The notes under the pieces were generated by a model. That model did not search any database, was not told the DNA's origin, and saw only the letters and a list, made by a program, of their open reading frames with translations. The translations under genes were made by a program, and so were the position numbers. Shown piece by piece: positions 8,103 through 16,595 of a DNA stretch of 64,000 nt. Position 1 is the stretch's first letter; every line of letters starts with the position of its first letter. Origin of the DNA: Metaruminococcus_A sp003150405 (GTDB lineage: Bacteria > Bacillota > Clostridia > Oscillospirales > Ruminococcaceae); contig CABUBB010000008.1 of assembly GCA_902489745.1 (NCBI GenBank), positions 23,419 to 87,418 of the forward strand, in the 5' to 3' direction.

Positions 8103-8142
8103 CACTTTTGGAATTGTGTTTTTCAAAAGTGTTTGCTATTAT
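8103..8142 (+). promoter_or_regulatory. Promoter with inverted-repeat operator before the xylosidase operon
   Basis: TTGTGT (8114-8119), 17-base spacer and TATTAT (8137-8142) with an upstream TGC. The perfect 8-bp inverted repeat CACTTTTG (8103-8110) and CAAAAGTG (8124-8131) brackets the -35. The remaining gap back to 7862 shows no gene. Confidence 0.55.
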
Positions 8143-8164
8143 AACTGTGAGGAGTTGACGAACC

Positions 8165-10051
8165 ATGCAAACCATTCAAATGAAGATTGATTTCAGCAAA
8201 AATCCCATTCCATTTCCCCACTTTTTCAATGCATTCGGCTATGCACACTGTGATTACACCTACACCAAGCCAAGCCGTAAAATGTACCGGCACCTGGCCT
8301 CGATTGGCCGCGATTTTTACTATATGCGGCTGCACAGCATCCTGACGGCACACGGCGACGGCGATTTATACATTTTGACCGAAGGGCAGGACTATGGCAA
8401 CCCCGACGTCAACGCCGGGCGCTGGGTAGACAAGGTCTTTTCCATGAAGGACGGCAAGCTGGCCTGCGAGTGGAAGTATGTGGACCAGATTTACGACATC
8501 ATTCTCGCAAGCGGCGGGCGGCCGATTGTAGAGACACACTTCATCCCCTCCTGTATTCAGAGTGAGGATTATTTTATCCCAAAGGATTACAACCTCTGGG
8601 CAGAGGTGTTGCAGCTTTTTGTCCGGCACTGCATTGAGCGGTACGGGTTGGACGAGGTACGCAAGTGGTACTTTGAAATTTGGAATGAGCCGGACAACCA
8701 TGAAAAATGGCTTCACGATTCCAGCACATTAATGGCCTTTTACGACTATTTTGAATACGCCATCCACAGTGTGGACGACCAGCTGAAGGTTGGCGGCCCG
8801 GCGGTCAAGCAGTGGGAGGGCGCGGAAAAAATCTACCGTGAATTTTTAGAACACTGCGCGCACGGGCTTAATTACAAGCGCGGAACCTTCGGAACCCGCA
8901 TCGACTTTGTCTCGGTGCACTGCAAAGCCGGCTACCCGGAGGAGAACAACCCAAACATCGACGTCATGTTTGAGTGGCTCAAGCGGTATACCTCGATTTT
9001 GCAGGAATATCCGGAATTTCGGGATATTGAATTTTTCAACGACGAATCCGACATTGTATGGCACGGCAACCTCGGCACCTGGGTAAAAAGCTGGCTCAAC
9101 TTCCGCAATACCCATTACCCGGCGGGGATTACCTGCAAAATGATGACCAAATACTGCGACCTGGTGCTGGACGACTGGAAGGTCAACCTCAAGGTGGTGG
9201 ACAGCGACAACTGCCACACCCAGTGGGAACGCTACCTCTATTCCGGCAACCGTTCCCAGTTTACCCCGCTCAACAAATACGGGACCGATGATCTCATCAA
9301 AAAGCCGCTGTTCAACGCTTATGTGCTGCTCAACCGCTTGGGGGACATCCGTTACAAGGCCGTATGTAACGACGAGGGCTTTGGGGATAAATTCGGCGTC
9401 CTGCCGACCTCCTGCAAGGACGGCTATGCCGTAATGGTGTGGAACTTTGAGGACGGTATGGAGGACGACATCAACCCGCGGAAGGTACACCTCAAGCTGG
9501 ATGAAATGAAATCCGGGCGGTACCGGCTCGCCCATTACCGCATTGATAAGGAGCACAGCTCTTCTTATCACATCTGGCAGCAGTTTGGCAAACCAGAGGA
9601 GCCAAATGCGGAACAGATTCAGGCCATGCGCGCCCACGAGGGACTGGAACTTTACGAGGAAAATATGGAAATGCTATTGGGCAGCGGCTGCGCGCTGGAC
9701 GTGGAACTGCCAATGCACGCGGTTTCCCTGCTGCTGTTCACCCCGGTGAGCCAGACGGCCCCGGCGGCGCCGGAAGGCATTTGGGCCACTGCAGAGGATG
9801 GATTTGCCGGCAACCGTCAAATCTTTTTGCAATGGAAGCCAAACCGTGAATACGATTTGATGCGGTATCGCATCCTGCGGAGCGAGGATGGCGGCGATTA
9901 TAAGGAGATCACCGGCAATACTATGCTGAATGTTTCGGCCTATACGGATATGACCGCAGAGCGAGGAAAAACCTATCGTTACATCATCAAGGCGCAGAAT
10001 TTCTCCGGTGCGGAGAGCGGCGCCTCGGAACCATTTACCATTGAAGCGTAA
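8165..10051 (+). CDS. Glycoside hydrolase family 39 beta-xylosidase-like enzyme with FN3-like tail
   Basis: A 628-residue GH39-family enzyme (clan GH-A TIM barrel). The acid/base Glu175 lies in EIWNEPDN and the nucleophile Glu294 in FFNDESD, in the order expected for retaining xylosidases. A beta-sandwich region follows. The last 90 or so residues (APAAPEGIWATAEDG onward, with YDLMRYRILRSEDGG and YRYIIKAQNFSG) look like a fibronectin type III module. No signal peptide is seen, so it probably acts in the cytoplasm on imported xylo-oligosaccharides or other short glycosides. GTGAGGAG precedes ATG 8165. The dehydrogenase follows 15 bases downstream, forming a two-gene operon. The exact sugar specificity is not established; alpha-L-iduronidase-like activity is the other known activity in the family. 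Confidence 0.88.
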   Translation: MQTIQMKIDFSKNPIPFPHFFNAFGYAHCDYTYTKPSRKMYRHLASIGRDFYYMRLHSILTAHGDGDLYILTEGQDYGNPDVNAGRWVDKVFSMKDGKLACEWKYVDQIYDIILASGGRPIVETHFIPSCIQSEDYFIPKDYNLWAEVLQLFVRHCIERYGLDEVRKWYFEIWNEPDNHEKWLHDSSTLMAFYDYFEYAIHSVDDQLKVGGPAVKQWEGAEKIYREFLEHCAHGLNYKRGTFGTRIDFVSVHCKAGYPEENNPNIDVMFEWLKRYTSILQEYPEFRDIEFFNDESDIVWHGNLGTWVKSWLNFRNTHYPAGITCKMMTKYCDLVLDDWKVNLKVVDSDNCHTQWERYLYSGNRSQFTPLNKYGTDDLIKKPLFNAYVLLNRLGDIRYKAVCNDEGFGDKFGVLPTSCKDGYAVMVWNFEDGMEDDINPRKVHLKLDEMKSGRYRLAHYRIDKEHSSSYHIWQQFGKPEEPNAEQIQAMRAHEGLELYEENMEMLLGSGCALDVELPMHAVSLLLFTPVSQTAPAAPEGIWATAEDGFAGNRQIFLQWKPNREYDLMRYRILRSEDGGDYKEITGNTMLNVSAYTDMTAERGKTYRYIIKAQNFSGAESGASEPFTIEA

Positions 10052-10066
10052 AAGGAGGATAACACT

Positions 10067-11095
10067 ATGGCAACCCACATGACAATGGCAAAGCTGGATC
10101 TGGTAGACGGCCCGGGTGAAAACACCCAAATGGCGGCAGTGCTGGAGCAACCTTATAAAATCCGGCCGGCTTATGCAAAAATTCCGGAGCCGGGGCCGGA
10201 CGAGGTTCGGGTAAAGATCAAATACACCGGAATATGCGGTTCGGACCTGGAGGCTTACCGAGGCACCCGCGCGCCGGAGTTCATCAGCATTCCGGCACGG
10301 CTTGGGCATGAAGTCGGCGGGATTATTGATAAAATCGGCGAGAACGTACGCGGCCTGCGGGTGGGTGATAAGGTAACCTGCCGCTATATTTGGGGGGCGT
10401 TTGCGCAGTACATTGTCTGCAAGCCATTTAATGTTAAGGTGCTGCCGGAACATTTCCCGCTGAAAACCATCAGCCCGGTGGAGGTTCTCCCAGGGATTCT
10501 GCACGCAGTGGATCTGGCCAAAATTGACCAGACCAAAAATGTGCTGATTATGGGGCAGGGCGTAAGCGGCCTCTTGATGACCCAGGCAGTGGCGCTCTCC
10601 AATCCGAAAAATCTTGTCGTCACCGACCTGTACGACAGTCATCTCACACTTGCAAAACAATACGGAGCCACCCATACCTACAAACTCTCCGCACACGACG
10701 CCAAGACGGCGGATGTAGTCAAGCAGGACTTCCCAGACGGATTTGACATCGTCATCCCCTGTTTGCTGGAGGGCGACGGGCTGGTGGACGCTATTGATAT
10801 GGCGGCGGTCTGCGGAAAGATTATCCTCTACGGATGCATTGGGGTTTGCAACAAGCCTATTGACTTTTTCCGTTTCCACCGCAAACGACTGGAACTCTAC
10901 AGCACCGAGCCGCGGCGGGACATCGACATGCGGCATTATTTCCACGATGGAATTGAACTCATCTGTGACGGACTAATCCAAACCGATGGAATCATCACCC
11001 ACATTGTTCCGCTCTCCCGGATTCAGGAGGCATTTGACATCCGCAACCAAGCGGGCGAGGATACCATTCACGTGCTGGTGGACTGCGAGGCTTGA
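10067..11095 (+). CDS. Zinc-type medium-chain alcohol/polyol dehydrogenase
   Basis: A 342-residue medium-chain dehydrogenase/reductase. Catalytic zinc ligands are seen in YTGICGSDLEAY (Cys about residue 57) and LGHEVGG (His-Glu about 84-85). The nucleotide-binding fold starts near VLIMGQGVSGL. The four-cysteine structural zinc lobe of classical alcohol dehydrogenases is missing: the segment after DKVTCRYIWG is short. It sits 15 bases after the GH39 gene with AAAGGAGG between, so both are probably co-transcribed. A role in oxidising or reducing the sugar released by the xylosidase (polyol dehydrogenase type) is inference. It is followed by a hairpin terminator. Confidence 0.85.
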   Translation: MATHMTMAKLDLVDGPGENTQMAAVLEQPYKIRPAYAKIPEPGPDEVRVKIKYTGICGSDLEAYRGTRAPEFISIPARLGHEVGGIIDKIGENVRGLRVGDKVTCRYIWGAFAQYIVCKPFNVKVLPEHFPLKTISPVEVLPGILHAVDLAKIDQTKNVLIMGQGVSGLLMTQAVALSNPKNLVVTDLYDSHLTLAKQYGATHTYKLSAHDAKTADVVKQDFPDGFDIVIPCLLEGDGLVDAIDMAAVCGKIILYGCIGVCNKPIDFFRFHRKRLELYSTEPRRDIDMRHYFHDGIELICDGLIQTDGIITHIVPLSRIQEAFDIRNQAGEDTIHVLVDCEA

Positions 11096-11423
11096 ACCCC
11101 CAGCGGTAAAAGCACATATAAATCCTCTGCAAACAATAAAATTAAGAACCTATGCGGATAGTTGTAGGCTCTTAACAAAAGCACCTCAGGATTCTGGGGT
11201 GCTTTTTCATTGAGCGAAAGGCGAAAAATCCCGCGTGGAACGCATCTATCCTCGCTGTACCTTTCATAAACGGTTGGCTTCACCAACTATGAAACCGTTA
11301 CGGTACATTCAATCTTTTATCAAGCGGGCCGGTTGAAATATGCGTACATTAAAAACCTATGCCCTAAAAACTTTATGGTCAAATCGACTTAAACTATAGC
11401 AACTCACATTCTTGCATTCATCC
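11096..11423. other. Intergenic region with one terminator
   Basis: 328 bases between the dehydrogenase and azlD, whose genes converge here. The terminator at 11176-11210 is listed separately. No gene, RNA or repeat is recognised in 11211-11423. Confidence 0.6.
11176..11210 (+). terminator. Rho-independent terminator of the GH39-dehydrogenase operon
   Basis: AAAAGCACCTCAG-GATT-CTGGGGTGCTTTTT forms a stem of about 10 pairs with one G-U pair and a T5 tail, 80 bases after the dehydrogenase stop. Confidence 0.8.
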
Positions 11424-11747
11424 TTAGGGCAGGATATAGCGGATGACGCACTCCACCAGTAAAACACCGCCACAGGCCGACAGCGCAACGGTGAGCAGGC
11501 CCTTTTCAAAATAAGACAGTACTATAGCAATGAGCAGCCCTGACGCCGCTGACCAGACGCTTCCGGTGGAAAAGAAAATATCTGGGAAGGTCATGGCGCC
11601 GAGGACGGCATACGGCACATAATACAGAAATGACTGCACAAATTCGTTTTCCAGCTTGCGCTTGAATACGGCAAGCGGAAGCATTCGGATAAGGTAGGTG
11701 ACCCCCGCCATGACGGCGAGATTAATCCAAAAAGTCTCAGGGAGCAT
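11424..11747 (-). CDS. azlD: AzlD, small subunit of branched-chain amino-acid exporter
   Basis: A 107-residue very hydrophobic protein with about four predicted membrane segments. It begins MLPETFWINLAVMAGVTYLIRMLP, the family's typical TYxxRxLP signature. AzlD pairs with AzlC to form an export system for branched-chain amino acids and analogues such as azaleucine (established for Bacillus). The start overlaps the azlC stop by one base, so translation is coupled. No terminator was seen directly after it. Confidence 0.88.
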   Translation of the reverse strand: MLPETFWINLAVMAGVTYLIRMLPLAVFKRKLENEFVQSFLYYVPYAVLGAMTFPDIFFSTGSVWSAASGLLIAIVLSYFEKGLLTVALSACGGVLLVECVIRYILP

Positions 11748-12508
11748 CAGGAATCCGCCTCCTTCCTATGGCTGTGTACCGGAAAGAAGCGAGCGCCGAA
11801 TGCGGCAGCGGCAACGGCACAGATGATGATAACGAAGCCGGAGGAAATTTGGTTGAGGCCCGGTACAAAACGGAAGATGCAGCTCAGTGCTACAGCTACG
11901 AGAATGACCTTGAATACCGGCCGGAAATGTTTGGCGGGCGGGATGATGATGGCAAGGAACATGCCGTAGATGGCAATGCCGAGCGCCGACTGGACAATCT
12001 CTGGGAGAAGGCTGCTGGCCGCCGCGCCGAGAAAGGTACCGAAGGCCCATCCAAAATAAGGGGTGAGGATCAATCCGTATAGATAGCGGCGGCCGACCTC
12101 GCCCGGCTTGCTGCTGGCAACGGCAAAGATTTCGTCGGTGTTGCAGAAAGCAATGAGAACGCGATCCAGTAAGCGCACCGAATGGTGAAGTTTCTGGGAA
12201 AGTGAGAGTGACATGAGGGCATAACGGGCGTTGATGACAAGCTGGGTCAGCGCCATTTCAACCAGAGAGCCAGGGCCGGCGAGCAACGGCAGGCCGGCGA
12301 ACTGCCCGGCGGAGGTGACGTTAAGCATGGAGATGACGACAGCGGCCCAAACCGGCAGGCCGGCAGCGACTGCCATGATACCAAAGGTAAAGGAAACCGA
12401 AAGATACCCCAGAGCAATGGGGACGCCGTCCCGCAGACCAGTACGAAAACGGTTTTCAAGCGGCGGGCTATTTTTGGCCGCCGCAGGAACAGTTGGTTGG
12501 GTTGCCAC
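11747..12508 (-). CDS. azlC: AzlC, large subunit of branched-chain amino-acid exporter
   Basis: A 253-residue membrane protein of the AzlC family. The early GLRDGVPIALGYLSVSFTFG, split across the first helix, and the following hydrophobic stretches suggest 5-7 membrane segments. The N-terminal 25 residues are polar. The start is GTG 12508. AAGGAG lies about 12 bases upstream, so the initiation site is less certain than the gene. It forms an operon with azlD and has no linked Lrp-type regulator in the window, unlike some azl loci. Confidence 0.88.
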   Translation of the reverse strand: MATQPTVPAAAKNSPPLENRFRTGLRDGVPIALGYLSVSFTFGIMAVAAGLPVWAAVVISMLNVTSAGQFAGLPLLAGPGSLVEMALTQLVINARYALMSLSLSQKLHHSVRLLDRVLIAFCNTDEIFAVASSKPGEVGRRYLYGLILTPYFGWAFGTFLGAAASSLLPEIVQSALGIAIYGMFLAIIIPPAKHFRPVFKVILVAVALSCIFRFVPGLNQISSGFVIIICAVAAAAFGARFFPVHSHRKEADS

Positions 12509-12549
12509 GGTAATTGGTTGCTCCTTTGCAAAAAGATGGGGTTTAACCG

Positions 12550-12584
12550 TAAAAAAACGCCTCCGCTTTTGCCCGGTGGCGTTT
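12550..12584 (-). terminator. Terminator of the zinc-ribbon membrane protein gene
   Basis: On the minus strand AAACGCCACCG pairs with CGGAGGCGTTT (one mismatch), followed by a T run. It lies just after the stop at 12591 and before azlC. Confidence 0.75.
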
Positions 12585-12590
12585 GAACGA

Positions 12591-12830
12591 TCAACCGTTC
12601 ATGTTGATGAAAGACATCATAAACGGAATAGCCCAGACCATAAAAAGAATCAAGCCGATGGCACAGGCCGAGGTGATAAGGATCCGCTTGAGCTGGGTGC
12701 CGGTGGAACCTTCCTCCTGCTCCGGATCATAAGGGGGCTGATCAGAAAAATCAAACTGTTTTTCACATTCTTCACAGATGCCGTGCTCTGTGAGCTTGTC
12801 TACATTTTTACGGCAAAGCATACAACGCAT
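12591..12830 (-). CDS. Small membrane protein with N-terminal CxxC ribbon
   Basis: A 79-residue protein I do not recognise by name. It begins MRCMLCRKNVDKLTEHGICEECEK, a probable zinc ribbon (Cys3/Cys6 and Cys19/Cys22), followed by an acidic linker and one C-terminal membrane helix (LITSACAIGLILFMVWAIPF). ATG 12830 is chosen over the frame opening at 12893 because TAGGAG lies 7 bases upstream. It is a single-gene unit between the ribosomal operon terminator and azlC. Its role is unknown; zinc-ribbon-plus-helix proteins of this size are common and often uncharacterised in Firmicutes. Confidence 0.7.
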   Translation of the reverse strand: MRCMLCRKNVDKLTEHGICEECEKQFDFSDQPPYDPEQEEGSTGTQLKRILITSACAIGLILFMVWAIPFMMSFINMNG

Positions 12831-12852
12831 AGATTTGCTCCTACAACATAAG

Positions 12853-12880
12853 ACTGCGGTAACTGCCGCAGGATTTTTTA
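12853..12880 (+). other. Hairpin in the leader of the zinc-ribbon protein gene
   Basis: CTGCGG-TAACTG-CCGCAG is a perfect 6-bp hairpin followed on the plus strand by ATTTTTT. No plus-strand gene ends here. On the minus strand it falls in the 5' leader of the gene starting at 12830. Function is undecided. Confidence 0.35.
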
Positions 12881-13081
12881 TTTTTGCGGACAAGAGAGAA
12901 CGATATACGTCTAAGGGAACGGCCTATATCCCATTGGATGGCAAACACTTCCTTACGAAAGTGTCACCGAAAGCGGTGCAAAATGCCGCTGTGTTCCTTA
13001 TGGATGAATTCAAAAGCAGCGGTTTTCTATTATCCCATTTGTCCGGATTTATTATACCATGCTTTGCAATTTTGCGCAAAC

Positions 13082-13112
13082 AAAAAGCACGGCGGAATTA
13101 CGCCGTGCTTTA
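13082..13112 (-). terminator. Terminator of the S10-spc-alpha operon
   Basis: Minus-strand AAAGCACGGCG-TAATTC-CGCCGTGCTTTTT is an 11-bp perfect stem with a T5 tail, 14 bases after the rplQ stop. Confidence 0.9.
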
Positions 13113-13125
13113 CTATGCTCTGTGG

Positions 13126-13467
13126 TTAGATGAGCTCAATGATTGCCATTTCTGCTGCGTCGCCGCGGCGCGGGCCAATCTTTACAATTCTGGTGTAACC
13201 ACCGTTTTTGTCGGCGTATTTCGGAGAAATTTCATCCAGAACTTTTTTGGCGACAGACTCTTTGGTGATATAAGAATAAACCTGACGTTTATTGTGGAGA
13301 GAGCTGTCTTTGCCGACTGTAATCATCTTTTCAGCCATAGCACGAACTTCTTTGGCGCGTGTTACGGTTGTTTCAATCTTACCATTCTCAAGCAAGTAGG
13401 TAACCATCGCTCTGAGCATTGCTTTTCTGTGGTCAGTGCTTCTGCCCAGCTTTCTGCTTCCTGCCAT
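13126..13467 (-). CDS. rplQ: 50S ribosomal protein L17
   Basis: 113 residues with the bL17 signature: RKLGRSTDHRKAMLRAMVTYLLENGKIETTVTRAKEVR (split here only for description), near the N-terminus. L17 binds 23S rRNA near the exit tunnel. It is the last gene of the ribosomal operon, 58 bases after rpoA, the usual Firmicutes order. A GGAGTGAA site precedes the ATG, and the operon terminator follows closely. Confidence 0.97.
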   Translation of the reverse strand: MAGSRKLGRSTDHRKAMLRAMVTYLLENGKIETTVTRAKEVRAMAEKMITVGKDSSLHNKRQVYSYITKESVAKKVLDEISPKYADKNGGYTRIVKIGPRRGDAAEMAIIELI

Positions 13468-13525
13468 TTGAATTCACTCCTTACCCTATCGGATTTCCCG
13501 GGAAATCATCACCGGGAAACCGGTA

Positions 13526-14479
13526 TTATTCGTCGTTGCCGCTGTTCAAATTAAAGCCGAGGGCCTTGAGTTTTTCAACGACCTCTTCCAGCGACTTTCT
13601 GCCGAGGTTTCTGACTTTCATCATATCATCCTCGGATTTATTGATCAAATCCTCAACCGTGTTGATGCCTGCACGCTTCAAGCAGTTGAAGGAACGCACA
13701 GACAGGTCAAGCTCCTCAATGGTCATCTCGAGGACTTTTTCTTTGCCCTTGTCGTCTTTTTCCACCATAATCTCGGTGTTATATGCTTCCTCAGACAAAT
13801 CAATAAACAGATTCAGATGCTCGTTGAGAACCTTGGCGCCCAGGGAAACGGCTTCTTTCGCAGAAATCGTCCCATCGGTCCAAATTTCCAGGGTCAGCTT
13901 ATCGTAGTCGGTAATCTGGCCCACACGTGTATTTTCCACGGTATAGTTCACTTTGAGCACAGGGGTGTAAATACTGTCCACCGGAATAACGCCAATGGTG
14001 GACTGGAGATTCTGCTTGTTGCGCTCCGACGGGACATAGCCCCGGCCGCGGTCAATGACAATCTCCATATACAATTTTGCGCCCTGTGAAAGGGTTGCAA
14101 TATGCATACCCGGGTCGAGAATCTCGACTTCGCTGTCTGCTTTGATATCGCCGGCAGTTACTTCACACTCGCCCTCCGCCTCAATGTAGACGGTTTTGGG
14201 AGCTTCGCCGTGAATCTTTGCAATTAAGCCTTTGATGTTCAGAACAATCTCAGTGACGTCTTCTTTCACGCCAGGGATGGTTGAAAACTCGTGTTGTACG
14301 CCGTCAATTTTAATTGATGTAACAGCAACACCAGGTAGCGAGGAGAGCAGCACACGTCTTAAACTATTACCCAGAGTTGTGCCGTAGCCGCGCTCGAGCG
14401 GTTCGAGAACAAACCGGCCGTAGGTGCCGTCCGGTTTAATTTCTGCCGTCTCAATTCTTGGCTTTTCGATTTCAATCAT
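13526..14479 (-). CDS. rpoA: DNA-directed RNA polymerase alpha subunit
   Basis: 317 residues with the normal two-domain layout. The N-terminal dimerisation domain (about 1-230) begins MIEIEKPRIETAEI and contains LEPLERGYGTTLGNSLRRVLL. A linker (EKDDKGKEKVLEM) leads to the C-terminal DNA- and activator-binding domain (about 250-305), with LKRAGINTVEDL and LGRKSLEEV helices. It scaffolds RNA polymerase assembly. It lies between rpsD and rplQ. The rpsD-rpoA gap of 151 bases is the largest in this part of the operon and could hold regulatory structure. Confidence 0.98.
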   Translation of the reverse strand: MIEIEKPRIETAEIKPDGTYGRFVLEPLERGYGTTLGNSLRRVLLSSLPGVAVTSIKIDGVQHEFSTIPGVKEDVTEIVLNIKGLIAKIHGEAPKTVYIEAEGECEVTAGDIKADSEVEILDPGMHIATLSQGAKLYMEIVIDRGRGYVPSERNKQNLQSTIGVIPVDSIYTPVLKVNYTVENTRVGQITDYDKLTLEIWTDGTISAKEAVSLGAKVLNEHLNLFIDLSEEAYNTEIMVEKDDKGKEKVLEMTIEELDLSVRSFNCLKRAGINTVEDLINKSEDDMMKVRNLGRKSLEEVVEKLKALGFNLNSGNDE

Positions 14480-14630
14480 TTATAACCCTCCTGTATGCAT
14501 GCCCAACGCGTACGATGAGCTAAAATGTTTCGACCGGCGAACCGGCAAGCCATAGTTCCGATTCATGATGCAAAGCGCAAGGCCGGAGAAGGCCTTACGC
14601 CCGCCCTGCACATGAAACAGTAATCGAAGA

Positions 14631-15257
14631 TTACTTGGAATAAAGCTCGACAATGAGATGCTCTTCGACATCAAGGTCGATGTCCTCACGGTTCGGCAAA
14701 CGGCTCACTTTGGCAGTGAGGTTTTCCTTGTTGAGGTCAAGCCACATGGGGATTGGACGCGCGCCGGTGGATTCCAGAACTGCTTTGATTTTGTCGCTGG
14801 AACGGCTCTTGTCGCAGATGGAAATCTCGTCGCCTTCTTTTACGAGGAAGGAAGGAATGTTGACCTTTTTGCCATTGACGAGGTAATGGTTATGAACAAC
14901 CAACTGTCTGGCCTCTGCTCTGGAAGTTGCAAAGCCTAGGCGGTAAACAACATTGTCAAGGCGGGTCTCAAGGATACGGAGGAGGTTTTCACCGGTCATG
15001 CCGGCTTTACGCTCTGCCATATCGAAATATTTTGCGAACTGGCTTTCCAAGACGCCGTAATAACGTCTGGTTTTCTGTTTCGCTCTCAACTGAATACCAT
15101 ATTCAGACACTTTTTTGCGGCTTTGACCGTGCTGGCCAGGGGCATAGCCTCTTCTGGCGAAGGCACATTTATCAGAATAGCAGCGTTCGCCTTTGAGGAA
15201 CAATTTCTGTCCTTCACGGCGGCACATTCTGCATACCGCGCCGGTATATCTTGCCAT
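14631..15257 (-). CDS. rpsD: 30S ribosomal protein S4 (zinc-binding form)
   Basis: 208 residues. The N-terminus carries four cysteines (Cys9, Cys12, Cys26, Cys31) in CRMCRREG and CYSDKC, the zinc-binding C+ form. An S4 RNA-binding domain lies near residues 98-160 (ETRLDNVVYRLGFA). S4 nucleates 30S assembly and in Bacillus represses its own synthesis. Here it sits inside the alpha operon upstream of rpoA rather than as a separate gene. Confidence 0.97.
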   Translation of the reverse strand: MARYTGAVCRMCRREGQKLFLKGERCYSDKCAFARRGYAPGQHGQSRKKVSEYGIQLRAKQKTRRYYGVLESQFAKYFDMAERKAGMTGENLLRILETRLDNVVYRLGFATSRAEARQLVVHNHYLVNGKKVNIPSFLVKEGDEISICDKSRSSDKIKAVLESTGARPIPMWLDLNKENLTAKVSRLPNREDIDLDVEEHLIVELYSK

Positions 15258-15274
15258 TTCGTTACACCTCCAAA

Positions 15275-15676
15275 TTAGACACGTCTTCTTTTCGGCGGAC
15301 GGCAGCCGTTATGCGGAATCGGGGTGACGTCTTTAATCATGGTCACCTCAAGACCTGCGGACTGCAGTGCGCGGATAGCAGCCTCACGTCCAGAACCAGG
15401 GCCTTTGACAAAAACTTCAACCGTTTTAAGGCCATGCTCCATAGCCGCTTTTGCAGCGGTTTCAGCAGCGGTCTGGGCTGCAAACGGGGTGGATTTTCTG
15501 GAGCCGCGGAAGCCAAGGCCACCGGCGGAAGCCCAGGAAATTGCATTGCCCTGCGTGTCAGTAATGGTTACCATTGTATTATTGAAAGTGGACTGGATAT
15601 GAACGGCGCCACGCTCAATGTTTTTACGTTCACGACGTCTGCGGACAGTCGTTTTCTTAGCATTCTTAACAGCCAT
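15275..15676 (-). CDS. rpsK: 30S ribosomal protein S11
   Basis: 133 residues with the uS11 core: VHIQSTFNNTMVTITD, WASAGGLGFRGSRKSTPFAAQ and the C-terminal DVTPIPHNGCRPPKRRRV. It lines the mRNA path on the 30S platform. It is 19 bases after rpsM and 17 before rpsD, with a normal length and an AAGGATAAG site before the ATG. Confidence 0.97.
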   Translation of the reverse strand: MAVKNAKKTTVRRRRERKNIERGAVHIQSTFNNTMVTITDTQGNAISWASAGGLGFRGSRKSTPFAAQTAAETAAKAAMEHGLKTVEVFVKGPGSGREAAIRALQSAGLEVTMIKDVTPIPHNGCRPPKRRRV

Positions 15677-15695
15677 GTGTTCTTATCCTTTCCTA

Positions 15696-16064
15696 TTATT
15701 TCTTTTTGTTCGCAACCGTCTTAACCGGGCCTTTGCGGGTACGCGCATTGGTCTTGGTTCTCTGACCGCGGACGGGCAAGCCTTTGCGGTGGCGAACACC
15801 ACGGTAGCAGCCAATTTCGATCAACCGTTTGATGTTGAGCGCAGTACTTCTGCGAAGATCGCCTTCAACCTCAAGGTTTTTGTCGATGTAATCACGAAGC
15901 GCGGCCTCGTCGGCGTCGGTCAAATCCTTGACTCTGGTGTCAGGATTGATGCCGGTTGCCTCAAGGATTCTCTTCGCGGTTGCATCACCGATGCCGTAGA
16001 TATAAGTAATACCAACTTCGATTCTCTTATCTCTCGGCAAGTCAACTCCAGCTATACGAGCCAT
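15696..16064 (-). CDS. rpsM: 30S ribosomal protein S13
   Basis: 122 residues. uS13 hallmarks are MARIAGVDLPRDKRIE at the start, the helix-hairpin YIYGIGDATAKRIL and the C-terminal GQRTKTNARTRKGP. It sits at the head of the 30S and contacts the 50S and P-site tRNA. It follows rpmJ by about 119 bases. Confidence 0.97.
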   Translation of the reverse strand: MARIAGVDLPRDKRIEVGITYIYGIGDATAKRILEATGINPDTRVKDLTDADEAALRDYIDKNLEVEGDLRRSTALNIKRLIEIGCYRGVRHRKGLPVRGQRTKTNARTRKGPVKTVANKKK

Positions 16065-16183
16065 TTTCTACCTTGCACCTCCAGTGCTTGACGAAAGCCC
16101 TTCCCTCCCTGTGCATTACAGGTTTACAGGAACTCATTTTCGTCTGCTTGAAATTTATATGGGTTTATTGCGAAACAAAATAA

Positions 16184-16297
16184 TTAACCCTGGCGCTGTT
16201 TATGCTTCGGGTTCTGGCAGATTACCATGATACGCCCTTTGCGCTTGATAACCTTGCATTTTTCACAAATAGGTTTTACCGAAGGCCTTACTTTCAT
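16184..16297 (-). CDS. rpmJ: 50S ribosomal protein L36 (zinc form)
   Basis: A 37-residue protein read directly from the minus strand. It begins MKVRPSVKPICEKCKVI and ends NPKHKQRQG, the exact bL36 pattern. Zinc ligands Cys11, Cys14, Cys27 and His32 are all present, so this is the C+ type. It lies between infA and rpsM, the standard place. A TTAGGAGGTATTT site precedes the ATG at 16297. Confidence 0.95.
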   Translation of the reverse strand: MKVRPSVKPICEKCKVIKRKGRIMVICQNPKHKQRQG

Positions 16298-16358
16298 TTG
16301 AAATACCTCCTAACGAGCGCCGGACCGCAGCCTTAAGCTCTGGCCGGACAACATTCGG

Positions 16359-16577
16359 TTATTTGGAGCGCCAGGTAATGCGCCCCTTGGTTAAATCGTA
16401 CGGTGACATTTCAACGGTCACCTTATCGCCTGGCAGGATACGGATGAAGTTCATCCGCAGCTTGCCGGATATATGAGCCAGAATCTTATGGCCGTTTGCA
16501 AGCTCCACCTGGAACATGGCATTCGGCAGGGATTCTACAACAGTACCTTCAATTTCGATGACATCATCTTTCGCCAA
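16359..16577 (-). CDS. infA: Translation initiation factor IF-1
   Basis: 72 residues forming one S1-type OB fold: MAKDDVIEIEGTVVE, then FQVELANGHKILAHISGK and the C-terminal DLTKGRITWRSK. IF-1 blocks the A site during initiation. The start is TTG (16575-16577) with GGAGG seven bases upstream; no ATG fits the conserved N-terminus. It lies between the KOW protein and rpmJ. Confidence 0.96.
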   Translation of the reverse strand: MAKDDVIEIEGTVVESLPNAMFQVELANGHKILAHISGKLRMNFIRILPGDKVTVEMSPYDLTKGRITWRSK

Positions 16578-16595
16578 GCAAATACCTCCCTATCG

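Noticed and set aside
7862..8190. Extended reading frame after the acetyltransferase
   Set aside because: It exists only because of the frameshift; composition and lack of domain match point to non-coding sequence.
9674..10945. Long minus-strand open frame opposite the dehydrogenase and xylosidase
   Set aside because: It lies opposite two well-supported genes, has no ribosome site and shows no domain.
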